From an uncultured Helcococcus sp. (GTDB lineage: Bacteria; Bacillota; Clostridia; Tissierellales; Peptoniphilaceae), in assembly GCA_947253305.1 (NCBI GenBank), contig CAMXYZ010000046.1, positions 1 through 7,941 on the forward strand: 7,941 nt of DNA, written 5' to 3'. Position numbers and translations under genes: made by a program. The first letter of the stretch is position 1, and each line of letters starts with the position of its first letter. The notes beneath the pieces are model-generated. The model searched no databases, had not been told where the DNA came from, and saw nothing but the letters and a program-made list of their open reading frames with translations. Of the stretch, positions 1-7,173 are shown piece by piece.

Positions 1-48
1 TCTACACGTAAGGAGTCGTCGGCAGCGTCAGATGTGTATAAGAGACAG
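1..48 (+). other. Nextera (Tn5) i5 sequencing adapter, not genomic
   Basis: This is synthetic library sequence. Bases 1-7 (TCTACAC) are the end of the Illumina P5 primer. Bases 8-15 (GTAAGGAG) match the i5 index known as N505/S505. Bases 16-48 are the complete 33-base Nextera read-1 transposase adapter, ending in the 19-bp Tn5 mosaic end AGATGTGTATAAGAGACAG at 30-48. Genomic sequence starts at 49. The segment should be trimmed. It adds about 15 false residues to the truncated minus-strand gene next to it. Confidence 0.99.
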
Positions 49-298
49 CTAAATTTCTAAAAGACAATCCATTATACATATATAAAGCTTCATAGCTTTT
101 ATTTGTATCAAAGTCACTGATATATTCTTTTACTTTATTTAATATAGAATCATTAATTTTTAAATTATCTTTTAGTTCTTTGTCTGAAAGTTTCTTTAAT
201 ATATTTATAATATTTTGTGTGTAATCAGATATATTCCAATTTTTATTAATTTTATTATCTAAATTAAACTCTTTTGTAGGTGAAAAAATTATTTTCAT
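49..298 (-). CDS. yaaA: YaaA/DUF328 (UPF0246) family protein, N-terminal fragment cut by adapter
   Basis: About 83 genuine codons read from the ATG at 298 down to 49, where the adapter begins. The protein starts MKIIFSPTKEF, resembling the MKIIISPAK opening of YaaA proteins. It continues with a helical stretch (about residues 24-60) and ALYMYNGLSF (71-80), which fits the family's conserved A-I-x-x-Y-x-G segment. Full-length members are about 250 residues, so roughly two thirds is missing. In E. coli, YaaA lowers free intracellular iron during peroxide stress and has been reported to bind DNA. The start is supported by AGAAAGGA at 312-305, six bases upstream. Residues after Leu83 in the open frame (VSYTHLTLPTT and so on) are translated adapter. 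It is divergent from tadA and shares its short intergenic region. The family call rests on the N-terminus only. Confidence 0.75.
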
Positions 299-328
299 AG
301 ATTATCCTTTCTAATTTAATATATAAAC

Positions 329-357
329 ATTATAGCTATATAATTCATTTTTGTATA
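329..357 (-). promoter_or_regulatory. Predicted sigma-A promoter for the yaaA-like gene
   Basis: Read on the minus strand, a perfect -10 hexamer TATAAT lies at 334-329. A -35-like TATACA (4 of 6 matches to TTGACA) lies at 357-352, separated by a 17-bp spacer. Transcription would start near 322, giving a leader of about two dozen bases with the ribosome binding site at 312-305. Its -35 directly abuts the plus-strand extended -10 of tadA at 358-366. Confidence 0.55.
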
Positions 358-366
358 TGTTATAAT
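358..366 (+). promoter_or_regulatory. Predicted extended -10 promoter for the tadA-dnaE-pfkA-pyk operon
   Basis: The sequence TGTTATAAT is a perfect extended -10 element (TG-N-TATAAT). No convincing -35 hexamer is found 16-18 bp upstream, where the sequence is plain AT-rich, as is common for extended -10 promoters. Transcription would begin around 372-374, leaving a leader of only about 15 bases before the tadA ATG at 389, with AGAGG at 376-380 as the ribosome binding site. No riboswitch, T-box or leader hairpin fits in this space. Confidence 0.6.
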
Positions 367-388
367 CTTAAGAGAAGAGGATTTTATT

Positions 389-853
389 ATGGATTTTAAT
401 TATTATATGAGAGAAGCCTTGAAAGAAGCAAATAGGGCTTTATTGAATGGAGAAGTTCCGATAGGAGCTGTTATTGTACATAATGGTGTGATTATAGGTA
501 GAGGGGCAAATAATGTTGAAAACTCCAAATATGCCTATGAGCATGCTGAAATTATTGCGATTAAAGAAGCTTCTGATTTTATAGGTGATTGGAGACTTGA
601 AGATGCAATTATGTTTACTACTTTGGAACCATGTGCTATGTGTGCAGGAGCTATACTAAATAGTAGGATTAAAACTGTCGTTGTTGGAACGGCGAATAAT
701 AAATGCGGATTTGCAGGTTCGATGATGAATCTTTTTGACTATAATATATCTAATCATAAGGTCGAATTAATATCAGGAATATTATCCGATGAATGTAGTA
801 AAATAATTAATGATTTTTTTAGAAAAAGAAGAATAGAAAATGGTGGTATATAA
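389..853 (+). CDS. tadA: tRNA-specific adenosine deaminase TadA
   Basis: A 154-residue cytoplasmic zinc deaminase that converts adenosine 34 to inosine in the anticodon of tRNA-Arg(ACG), allowing one tRNA to read CGU, CGC and CGA. The cytidine/deoxycytidylate deaminase fold is clear. The H-A-E motif at 52-54 supplies the zinc ligand His52 and the proton-shuttle Glu54. P-C-A-M-C at 81-85 supplies Cys82 and Cys85. The GEVPIGAVIV segment at 21-30 and the basic C-terminal helix FFRKRR (143-148) are typical of TadA rather than of cytidine or guanine deaminases. Length fits the family (about 150-170). The ATG at 389 is preceded by AGAGG with an 8-base gap; the next in-frame Met (residue 7) has no ribosome site. 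It is first in the operon, and its TAA overlaps the dnaE ATG (TAATG), suggesting coupled translation. Confidence 0.95.
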   Translation: MDFNYYMREALKEANRALLNGEVPIGAVIVHNGVIIGRGANNVENSKYAYEHAEIIAIKEASDFIGDWRLEDAIMFTTLEPCAMCAGAILNSRIKTVVVGTANNKCGFAGSMMNLFDYNISNHKVELISGILSDECSKIINDFFRKRRIENGGI

Positions 854-3800
854 TGAAGGATTTCATACATTTACATTTACATACTCCATATAGCTTACTT
901 GATGGATTTTCAAAAATTGATAAATTATTAGATAGAGTTGAAGAATACGGCATGGATTCTGTAGCGATTACGGATCATGGTGTAATGTTTGGTGTTGTTG
1001 AATTTTTCAAGAAAGCTAAAAAAAGAGGAATAAAACCAATAATTGGATGCGAAATCTATATTACTCCCGGATCTATGTACGATAAAGGTACAGAAGAAAA
1101 GAAAAGACATCATTTATTATTATTAGCAGAAAATGAAACGGGTTATAAAAATTTAATAAAGATAGTTTCTGAAGCTTTTGTACATGGTTATTATTATAAA
1201 CCAAGAGCTGATCATAAATTATTAGAAGAAAATTCGGAAGGTATAATTTGTCTTTCAGCTTGTCTAGCAGGTGAAGTGCAATCTCATTTAATGAATGATA
1301 ATTACGAAGAAGCGCAAAAAGCAGCGCTAAGATATAAGAAAATATTTGGAAAGAATAATTTTTTCTTAGAGCTTCAAGATCATGGTCTACCAGATCAGAA
1401 AAAAGTTAATATATATCTAAAAAGAATGAGTAAAGAATTAGGGATTCCTTTAGTTGCAACAAATGATGTTCATTATGTTGATCAGGAAGATTCTAAGGCT
1501 CAAGATATATTATTGGCTATTGGTACTGGAACTACAGTAAATCAAGAAAAAAGAATGAGATTTCCAAATTCTCAATTCTACTTTAAATCTGGCGATGAAA
1601 TGTATGAGTTATTCAAGGATATACCAGAAGCTATAGAAAATACAAGAAAAATTGCGGATAGATGTAATTTTGAATTCAAATTCCACGATATGCATCTCCC
1701 ATATTTTGAAGTTCCAATCCCTCATGATGAGTATTTGAAACAATTAGTTTATAAGGGACTAGAAAAAAATTACGAAGTAATAAGTGATGATATCAAAAAA
1801 AGGGCTGATGATGAATTAAAGATTATAAGTCAAATGGGATTTACGGACTATTTCCTAATTGTATGGGATTTTATTGACTATGCGAAAAAGAATAATATAC
1901 CAGTAGGTCCTGGTAGGGGATCCGCTGCAGGCTCAATTGTAGCATATGCACTAGGCATTACGGGTATTGATCCATTAGAATATGATTTACTATTTGAAAG
2001 ATTCTTAAATCCAGAGAGAGTTTCAATGCCAGATATAGATATAGACTTTTGTTATGAAAGAAGAGAAGAAGTAATAGATTATGTTAAATCTAAATATGGC
2101 GAAGAGAAAGTCGCGCAAATTGCAACATTTGGTACAATGGCTGCAAGAAATGCTATAAGAGACGTGGGTAGAGCATTAGATATTGGATATTCAAATGTAG
2201 ATAAAATTGCAAAACAAATACCTCAAGAAATCAATATGACAATAGATAAAGCTCTTGAAGTTTCATCTGATTTCAAACAATCTTATACTCAAAATGAAAT
2301 AAATAGAAATTTGATAGATGTAGCGAGAGAAGTTGAAGGAACACCTAGACATGTATCTACTCATGCTGCAGGTGTCGTAATTGCTTCTGATGCTGTAGAT
2401 AGCTTTGTGCCATTAGTTAGAAATGGGGATCAAATTGCAACTCAGTTTAATATGATTGAGATAGAAGAACTGGGTCTATTGAAAATGGACTTTTTAGGAC
2501 TTAGAACACTTACAGTAATTAATGATGCTGTTAAGCTTGTAAAATATAATCACGATATAGATATCGATATTGATAATATAGATTTAAATGACAAAAAGGC
2601 GATAAAGATATTTACTAATGCCGATACTATCGGAATATTTCAATTTGAATCGATAGGGATGAGAAGATTCTTAAAAGATTTGAAACCTGATAGATTCGAT
2701 GATTTGGTAGCGGCCAATTCTTTATTTAGACCTGGTCCTATGAATGAAATACCAAATTATATAAAGAATAGACATAATCCTAAATATGTAAATTATCTAG
2801 ATCCGAAATTAGAACCTATATTAAAAACAACCTATGGAATAATTGTATTTCAAGAGCAAGTTATGCAAATTGTACAGCAATTGGCTGGATTTAGTCTTGG
2901 AGAAGCTGACAATTTGAGAAGAGCTATGGGTAAGAAAAATATGGAAATAATGGAGGAAAATAGAAAATACTTTGTAGATGGTAAATATGAAGATGGGAAA
3001 ATGATACTTCCTGGAGCGGTGAAAAATGGTGTTAAAAGAGATATTGCTAATCAAATATATGATTTGATGATTGATTTTGCTAAATATGCATTTAACAAAT
3101 CGCATTCTGCAGCTTATTCCATGATTGCTATGCAAACTGCTTGGCTTAAAGCTTATTATCCGCATGAATTTATGGCGGCATTATTATCATCAGTTATGAA
3201 CAATGCTACAAAAGTGTATCTTTATATTAAAGAAGCGAAGGATTTGGGGATAGAAGTATTACCTCCAAATGTAAACAAATCATATAAGAAATTTTCAGTT
3301 GAATATAAAGACGGAATTGGTAGGATAAGAATAGGTCTTTCTACTATAAAAACTGTAGGACATAATTTAGTTGATGCAATAATAGAAGAAAGACAAAATG
3401 GGGAATTTAAAAGTTTTGAAGATTTTATAATGAGAATTATTTCAAGCGACACCGCTAATATGAATAAGAAGGCTTGTGAAGCATTAATTTTATCAGGAGC
3501 GCTAGATGGACTTGGATTAAATAGAGCTCAAATGATAGCTGTATATTTAGAAATGATTGATAGATTTTCAAAAGTTGGAAAAGAAAATATACTTGGACAA
3601 GAAGATATGTTTTCGATGACAGGAAATGATGAATATACATTTGATATACCAGATATACCAGAATTTCCGAAAAGAGATTTTCTAAGAAATGAGAAAGAAT
3701 ATTTGGGAGTATATATTACAGATCATCCATATAGTCCTTATGAGCAGTTGGTTAGCGGTAGAGTTAATTTCACTACAGCCGATATTATAAATGAATATGA

Positions 3801-4326
3801 AATATGGGATAAGAAACCAGTTATATTTGGTGGTATAATAACAGGAGTGAATCAAATTCTCACAAGAAAAAATGATAATATGGCATTTTTAACAATTGAA
3901 GATATTTATGGTAGTATTGAAGCGGTAGCTTTCCCTTATATTTACTCAAAACATAGAGAAATATTAATAGAAGATACTCCAGTATTAATTCAGGGAGAAT
4001 TACAAATTTCTGATGTAGAAAATCCAAGTATAATAATCAATAATATTATTGAAATAAATTCAGATAATTTTTCACAAAAATCTACAAATAATGGTATAAT
4101 TAATGAGTCTAAGACATTTTATCTAAGAATGAATTATAAAGACAAAAATTTATATGAAAAAGTGAGAAAAGAACTTAAAAAAATTGCGGGAGATAATAAA
4201 GTTGTTGTACATTTCCCAGATATAAATAGATCTTTTGAATTAAAAGATATACGTGTAAATGCGAATGATGAATTGATAAATAATTTAATAAATATCTTAG
4301 GTAAAGAGAATGTGATAATTAAGTAG
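853..4326 (+). CDS. dnaE: DNA polymerase III alpha subunit, DnaE type
   Basis: A 1157-residue replicative polymerase of the C-family. The N-terminal PHP domain (about 1-280) keeps candidate metal ligands: the H6/H8/H10 cluster, D41-H42, E67, H86-H87, C137, and D205/H207 in NDVH. The palm has GPGRGS (352-357), PDIDID with catalytic Asp396 and Asp398, and the third Asp546 in MDFLGL. Fingers and a helix-hairpin-helix region (about 800-895, ALILSGALDGLG) follow. Next comes a beta-clamp-binding motif QEDMF at 916-920, matching QADMF of E. coli DnaE, then an OB fold (about 990-1070) and a C-terminal tail domain to 1157. There is no inserted DEDD exonuclease, so this is not PolC. Length is close to E. 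coli DnaE (1160). The ATG overlaps the tadA stop by 1 nt, with a modest GGTGG at 842-846 as ribosome site. Whether the organism also has PolC, as most Bacillota do, cannot be seen here. Confidence 0.98.
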   Translation: MKDFIHLHLHTPYSLLDGFSKIDKLLDRVEEYGMDSVAITDHGVMFGVVEFFKKAKKRGIKPIIGCEIYITPGSMYDKGTEEKKRHHLLLLAENETGYKNLIKIVSEAFVHGYYYKPRADHKLLEENSEGIICLSACLAGEVQSHLMNDNYEEAQKAALRYKKIFGKNNFFLELQDHGLPDQKKVNIYLKRMSKELGIPLVATNDVHYVDQEDSKAQDILLAIGTGTTVNQEKRMRFPNSQFYFKSGDEMYELFKDIPEAIENTRKIADRCNFEFKFHDMHLPYFEVPIPHDEYLKQLVYKGLEKNYEVISDDIKKRADDELKIISQMGFTDYFLIVWDFIDYAKKNNIPVGPGRGSAAGSIVAYALGITGIDPLEYDLLFERFLNPERVSMPDIDIDFCYERREEVIDYVKSKYGEEKVAQIATFGTMAARNAIRDVGRALDIGYSNVDKIAKQIPQEINMTIDKALEVSSDFKQSYTQNEINRNLIDVAREVEGTPRHVSTHAAGVVIASDAVDSFVPLVRNGDQIATQFNMIEIEELGLLKMDFLGLRTLTVINDAVKLVKYNHDIDIDIDNIDLNDKKAIKIFTNADTIGIFQFESIGMRRFLKDLKPDRFDDLVAANSLFRPGPMNEIPNYIKNRHNPKYVNYLDPKLEPILKTTYGIIVFQEQVMQIVQQLAGFSLGEADNLRRAMGKKNMEIMEENRKYFVDGKYEDGKMILPGAVKNGVKRDIANQIYDLMIDFAKYAFNKSHSAAYSMIAMQTAWLKAYYPHEFMAALLSSVMNNATKVYLYIKEAKDLGIEVLPPNVNKSYKKFSVEYKDGIGRIRIGLSTIKTVGHNLVDAIIEERQNGEFKSFEDFIMRIISSDTANMNKKACEALILSGALDGLGLNRAQMIAVYLEMIDRFSKVGKENILGQEDMFSMTGNDEYTFDIPDIPEFPKRDFLRNEKEYLGVYITDHPYSPYEQLVSGRVNFTTADIINEYEIWDKKPVIFGGIITGVNQILTRKNDNMAFLTIEDIYGSIEAVAFPYIYSKHREILIEDTPVLIQGELQISDVENPSIIINNIIEINSDNFSQKSTNNGIINESKTFYLRMNYKDKNLYEKVRKELKKIAGDNKVVVHFPDINRSFELKDIRVNANDELINNLINILGKENVIIK

Positions 4327-4330
4327 GAGG
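4325..4330 (+). promoter_or_regulatory. Ribosome binding site of pfkA, overlapping the dnaE stop codon
   Basis: A perfect AGGAGG begins inside the dnaE stop codon (TAG at 4324-4326) and ends four bases before the pfkA ATG at 4335. This is a much stronger site than the GGTGG serving dnaE, fitting higher translation of the glycolytic gene from the same message. Confidence 0.85.
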
Positions 4331-4334
4331 AGTT

Positions 4335-5294
4335 ATGAAGACTATAGGAATTCTAACATCTGGTGGTGATGCACCTGGTATGAATGCTGCCATCAGAGCT
4401 GTTGCCAGAACTGCCTTTGCTAATGGATTAAGAGTTAAAGGTATAAGAAATGGATATGATGGGTTAATAAAAGGGGATATATACGAAATGAATGTATCTT
4501 CAGTAGCCGATATAATTCATAAAGGTGGGACAATACTTGGTTCAGCGAGATCAGATGATTTCAGGACAGAGGAAGGTCAAAATAAAGCTGTAGAAGTTAT
4601 TAAAAACTTTGGTATAGATGGTGTAGTTGTACTTGGTGGAGATGGATCTTTCCAAGGTGCAAATATATTACATGAAAAAGGAATTAAAACTATAGCAATA
4701 CCATGTACAATAGATAATGATATGGGATATACAGATTGGACAATTGGATTTTTTACAGCAGTTGATACATGTGTAGATGCAATAGGTAAATTAAGAGATA
4801 CATCATCATCTCATGGAAGAGGCAATGTTTTAGAAGTTATGGGCAGAAATTGTGGCGATATTGCACTTTACTCTGGTGTTGCAGGTGGAGCAGAAACAAT
4901 ACTTGTGCCAGAAGTTCCAGTTGATATGCACCAAGTAATTGAAAGAGTTAAAAGAGGTAAGGCTCGTGGCAAACTACATCATATAATAGTTGTAGCTGAG
5001 GGATTAGGAAATCCTAATGAAATTGCAGAGACTGTTGAAGAAGAAACTGGTGTAGAAACTAAAGTAACTATATTAGGACATATTCAAAGAGGTGGAAGCC
5101 CATCAGTTCAAGATGCAGTATTAGCGTCAAATATGGGTGTTAAATCAGTAGAATTATTAATGGAAGGTAAATCTTCATTAGCAATAGGTATAAAAGAAGC
5201 TAAAATATTTTCAATGCCAATTAATGAAGCTATCAAAGTAAAAAGTGAATTTAATACTGAATTATACACAGTTGCAGGTATATTAACTAATTAG
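4335..5294 (+). CDS. pfkA: 6-phosphofructokinase, ATP-dependent PfkA type
   Basis: A 319-residue cytoplasmic enzyme, normally a homotetramer, that phosphorylates fructose 6-phosphate to fructose 1,6-bisphosphate, the committed step of glycolysis. Alignment to E. coli and Geobacillus PfkA is nearly gap-free. Visible are TSGGDAPGMN (8-17), R21/R25, GSAR with Arg72, the ATP-type GGDGS (101-105; Gly104, not the Asp of PPi enzymes), TIDND with catalytic Asp127, R154, R162, EVMGR (167-171), the effector-site Glu187 and R211/K213, Glu222, and GHIQRGGSP (248-256). Two positions are unusual. Cys124 replaces the Gly of PGTIDND (Lys in PPi-dependent enzymes). Lys243 replaces the Arg that binds the F6P phosphate from the neighbouring subunit. 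ATP dependence is inferred from Gly104. It lies 8 nt after dnaE and 8 nt before pyk. Confidence 0.97.
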   Translation: MKTIGILTSGGDAPGMNAAIRAVARTAFANGLRVKGIRNGYDGLIKGDIYEMNVSSVADIIHKGGTILGSARSDDFRTEEGQNKAVEVIKNFGIDGVVVLGGDGSFQGANILHEKGIKTIAIPCTIDNDMGYTDWTIGFFTAVDTCVDAIGKLRDTSSSHGRGNVLEVMGRNCGDIALYSGVAGGAETILVPEVPVDMHQVIERVKRGKARGKLHHIIVVAEGLGNPNEIAETVEEETGVETKVTILGHIQRGGSPSVQDAVLASNMGVKSVELLMEGKSSLAIGIKEAKIFSMPINEAIKVKSEFNTELYTVAGILTN

Positions 5295-5298
5295 GAGG
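5293..5298 (+). promoter_or_regulatory. Ribosome binding site of pyk, overlapping the pfkA stop codon
   Basis: A perfect AGGAGG starts within the pfkA TAG stop (5292-5294) and is followed by a G. The pyk ATG at 5303 lies four bases after the hexamer. The arrangement is the same as at the dnaE/pfkA junction, with TAG embedded in TAGGAGG and an 8-nt intergenic gap. Confidence 0.85.
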
Positions 5299-5302
5299 GA
5301 AA

Positions 5303-7069
5303 ATGGATAACAAAAAGACCAAAATTGTATGTACAATTGGGCCAGCATCAGAAAGTGAAGAAAAATTAGAAGAATTAATGAAATTGGGAATGAATGTTTG
5401 TAGATTGAACTTCTCACACGGAGATCATGCAGAACATTTAGAGAGAATTAATACAATCAAAAAAGTAAGAAAAAGATTAGGTAAGCATGTTGCTATCATG
5501 CTTGATACAAAAGGACCAGAAATTAGAATTGGTACATTCAAAGATGGTATGACAGTAAATATTGAAGCTGGTCAACCATTTACATTTACATCAAGAGACA
5601 TTGTAGGAGATGAATCAATAGTTTCTGTTTCATACGCAAACTTACCAAAAGACGTTGAAATTGGATCAAGAATTTTAATAGATGACGGTTTAGTAGAATT
5701 TATAGTTGACGATATTGATGGTACAGAAATACATACAAAAGCTGTTAACTACGGTGAAATTAAGGATAGAAAAGGATTAAATGCTCCTTCAATTAAGATT
5801 AATTTACCAGCACTTACAGATAAAGATATTTCTGATATTAAATTCGGTGTAGAAAATGATATTGACTTTATTGCTGCTTCATTTATAAGAAAAGCTGATG
5901 ACGTATTAGCTATTAGAGAAATTTTAGAAGAGCATGGTGGACAAAATGTGCACATTATTTCTAAGATTGAATCAGAAGAAGGTGTAGAAAATTTAGATGA
6001 AATCATCGAATTATCAGATGGTATCATGGTTGCAAGAGGTGACCTAGGTGTAGAAGTTTCAAATGAAAGAGTTCCTCTAGTTCAAAAGGATATGATAAGA
6101 AAATGTAATATGGTTGGTAAGCCAGTAATTACAGCTACTCAAATGTTAGACTCAATGATTAGAAACCCAAGACCTACAAGAGCAGAAGTTAACGACGTTG
6201 CTAATGCTATATTAGACGGTTCCGATGCAATCATGTTATCAGGTGAAACTGCAGCAGGTAAGTATCCAGCAGAAGCTGTTGAAACAATGAACAGAATTTC
6301 AAGACATATAGAATCTTCAATTGACTATAGAAAAGCAGTTGAAATTAGAAAAACATGGATTGAAAACGACCCAACAAATGCTATATCAAATTCAGTAGCA
6401 AGAATAGCAGAGCAATTAAATGCAGCAGCTGTAGTTGCATCAACAACATCTGGTGCTACAGCAAGAGCTGTTTCTAAGTTTAGACCAGAATGTTCAATTA
6501 TCGCAACAACACATGTTCCAGGTGTTGCAAGAAAATTATCATTAGTTTGGGGTGTTCAACCAATCTTAACTGATAAGATGGAATTAACAGATCAATTAAT
6601 AGATAATTCAATCTCTGAATCCTTGAAACATGGAATGATAAATGAAGGTGATTTAATTGTATTATCTGCAGGTATTCCAGCATCAACTCCAGGGACAACT
6701 AATATGCTAAAAGTTCATACAGTAGCTAATGTATTAGCACAAGGACAAGCAATTGGTAAAGGTTCAGTAGTAGGAAGAGCTTGTGTAATTGAAACTTCAG
6801 AAGATTTAGAAGATAAATTCAAAGAAGGAGATATTATTGTAGCTAAATACACAGATGCAGATATGGTTCCATATATCGAAAAATCATCTGGTATAATTGT
6901 AGAGCAAGGTGGATTAACATCACATGCAGCTATTACAGCGCTACACTTCAAGTTGCCAGCAATTATTGGTGCGGTAAATGAAAGTGAAAAAGCAATTCAA
7001 GATGGCCAAAAGATTACACTTGATGCATATGCAGGTCTAGTATATGAAGGTGCTGCTACAGTAATGTAA
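5303..7069 (+). CDS. pyk: Pyruvate kinase with C-terminal PEP-utiliser-like domain
   Basis: A 588-residue enzyme that transfers the phosphate of phosphoenolpyruvate to ADP, the last step of glycolysis. The A-barrel begins KTKIVCTIGPAS and carries R34, N36, S38, then DTKGPE (68-73). Glu73 matches the residue marking K+-dependent pyruvate kinases. The B domain is about 75-165. The barrel resumes with SKIES (Lys221, Glu223), ARGDLGVE (Asp247) and TATQML (277-282), and the C domain runs about 350-472. An additional domain from about 485 to 588 resembles the swivelling PEP-utiliser domain of PpdK and PTS enzyme I, with GGLTSHAAI at 537-545 (Thr540, Ser541, His542). B. subtilis Pyk has the same extra domain and almost the same length. 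Two in-frame stops (7067-7072) end the gene. It is the last operon gene, before the terminator at 7117. Confidence 0.98.
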   Translation: MDNKKTKIVCTIGPASESEEKLEELMKLGMNVCRLNFSHGDHAEHLERINTIKKVRKRLGKHVAIMLDTKGPEIRIGTFKDGMTVNIEAGQPFTFTSRDIVGDESIVSVSYANLPKDVEIGSRILIDDGLVEFIVDDIDGTEIHTKAVNYGEIKDRKGLNAPSIKINLPALTDKDISDIKFGVENDIDFIAASFIRKADDVLAIREILEEHGGQNVHIISKIESEEGVENLDEIIELSDGIMVARGDLGVEVSNERVPLVQKDMIRKCNMVGKPVITATQMLDSMIRNPRPTRAEVNDVANAILDGSDAIMLSGETAAGKYPAEAVETMNRISRHIESSIDYRKAVEIRKTWIENDPTNAISNSVARIAEQLNAAAVVASTTSGATARAVSKFRPECSIIATTHVPGVARKLSLVWGVQPILTDKMELTDQLIDNSISESLKHGMINEGDLIVLSAGIPASTPGTTNMLKVHTVANVLAQGQAIGKGSVVGRACVIETSEDLEDKFKEGDIIVAKYTDADMVPYIEKSSGIIVEQGGLTSHAAITALHFKLPAIIGAVNESEKAIQDGQKITLDAYAGLVYEGAATVM

Positions 7070-7116
7070 TAATTTATAATTGTTAAATAAATTTAAAAAA
7101 ATACAATAAAAATGAA

Positions 7117-7154
7117 AAAAAGGTTAAGAAATAAAAAAAAATCTTAACCTTTTT
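7117..7154 (+). terminator. Intrinsic terminator after pyk
   Basis: A 13-bp inverted repeat: 7117-7129 pairs with 7142-7154. The core is GGTTAAGA/TCTTAACC (7122-7129 with 7142-7149), flanked by an A5/T5 pairing, and the loop is 12 bases of nearly pure A. The T-run at 7150-7154 serves as the release tract. Only three G-C pairs are present, which is weak but usual in very AT-rich genomes. It would end the tadA-dnaE-pfkA-pyk transcript. The A-run on the left could make it work in the other direction, but no minus-strand gene lies nearby. Confidence 0.8.
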
Positions 7155-7173
7155 GTAACTTCTGTGCTATAAT
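7144..7173 (+). promoter_or_regulatory. Predicted extended -10 promoter for ftsEX, overlapping the terminator
   Basis: TGCTATAAT at 7165-7173 is a perfect extended -10 element. The best -35 candidate is TTAACC at 7144-7149 (4 of 6 matches to TTGACA) with an 18-bp spacer. It lies within the descending arm of the pyk terminator stem. Another -35-like TTGTAA at 7153-7158 is only 9 bp from the -10 and too close. Transcription would start near 7180, just before the ftsE ribosome site AGGAAGG (7183-7189). Confidence 0.65.

Noticed and set aside
84..100. Small hairpin AAAGCT-TCAT-AGCTTT followed by a T-rich stretch, resembling a terminator
   Set aside because: The stem is only 6 bp and lies inside the yaaA-like coding sequence, so it is most likely chance in AT-rich DNA.
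2554..2583. GATATH-type hexamer repeats encoding an Asp-Ile run (dnaE residues 568-577)
   Set aside because: The repeats are imperfect and the stretch fits an acidic segment that dnaE relatives also have in this region; there is no sign of expansion or frameshift.
2821..3165. Antisense open frame of about 114 codons opposite dnaE, with similar ones opposite dnaE and pyk elsewhere
   Set aside because: No ribosome site and no recognisable domain. They mirror strongly conserved coding sequence in the other strand and are chance openings.
4311..4319. TGTGATAAT, an extended -10-like sequence just before pfkA
   Set aside because: Transcription would start around the Shine-Dalgarno at 4325-4330, leaving no usable leader, and there is no -35 upstream. 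An internal promoter cannot be supported.
4335..5294. Possibility that the phosphofructokinase is PPi-dependent
   Set aside because: Gly104 in GGDGS is ATP-type and position 124 is Cys, not the Lys of PPi enzymes. The allosteric-site residues and the length match ATP-dependent PfkA.
6755..7066. Pyk C-terminal domain as a separate PTS enzyme I or PpdK gene fragment fused by misassembly
   Set aside because: The frame is continuous, and the same domain at the same position and length is normal in Bacillus-type pyruvate kinases.
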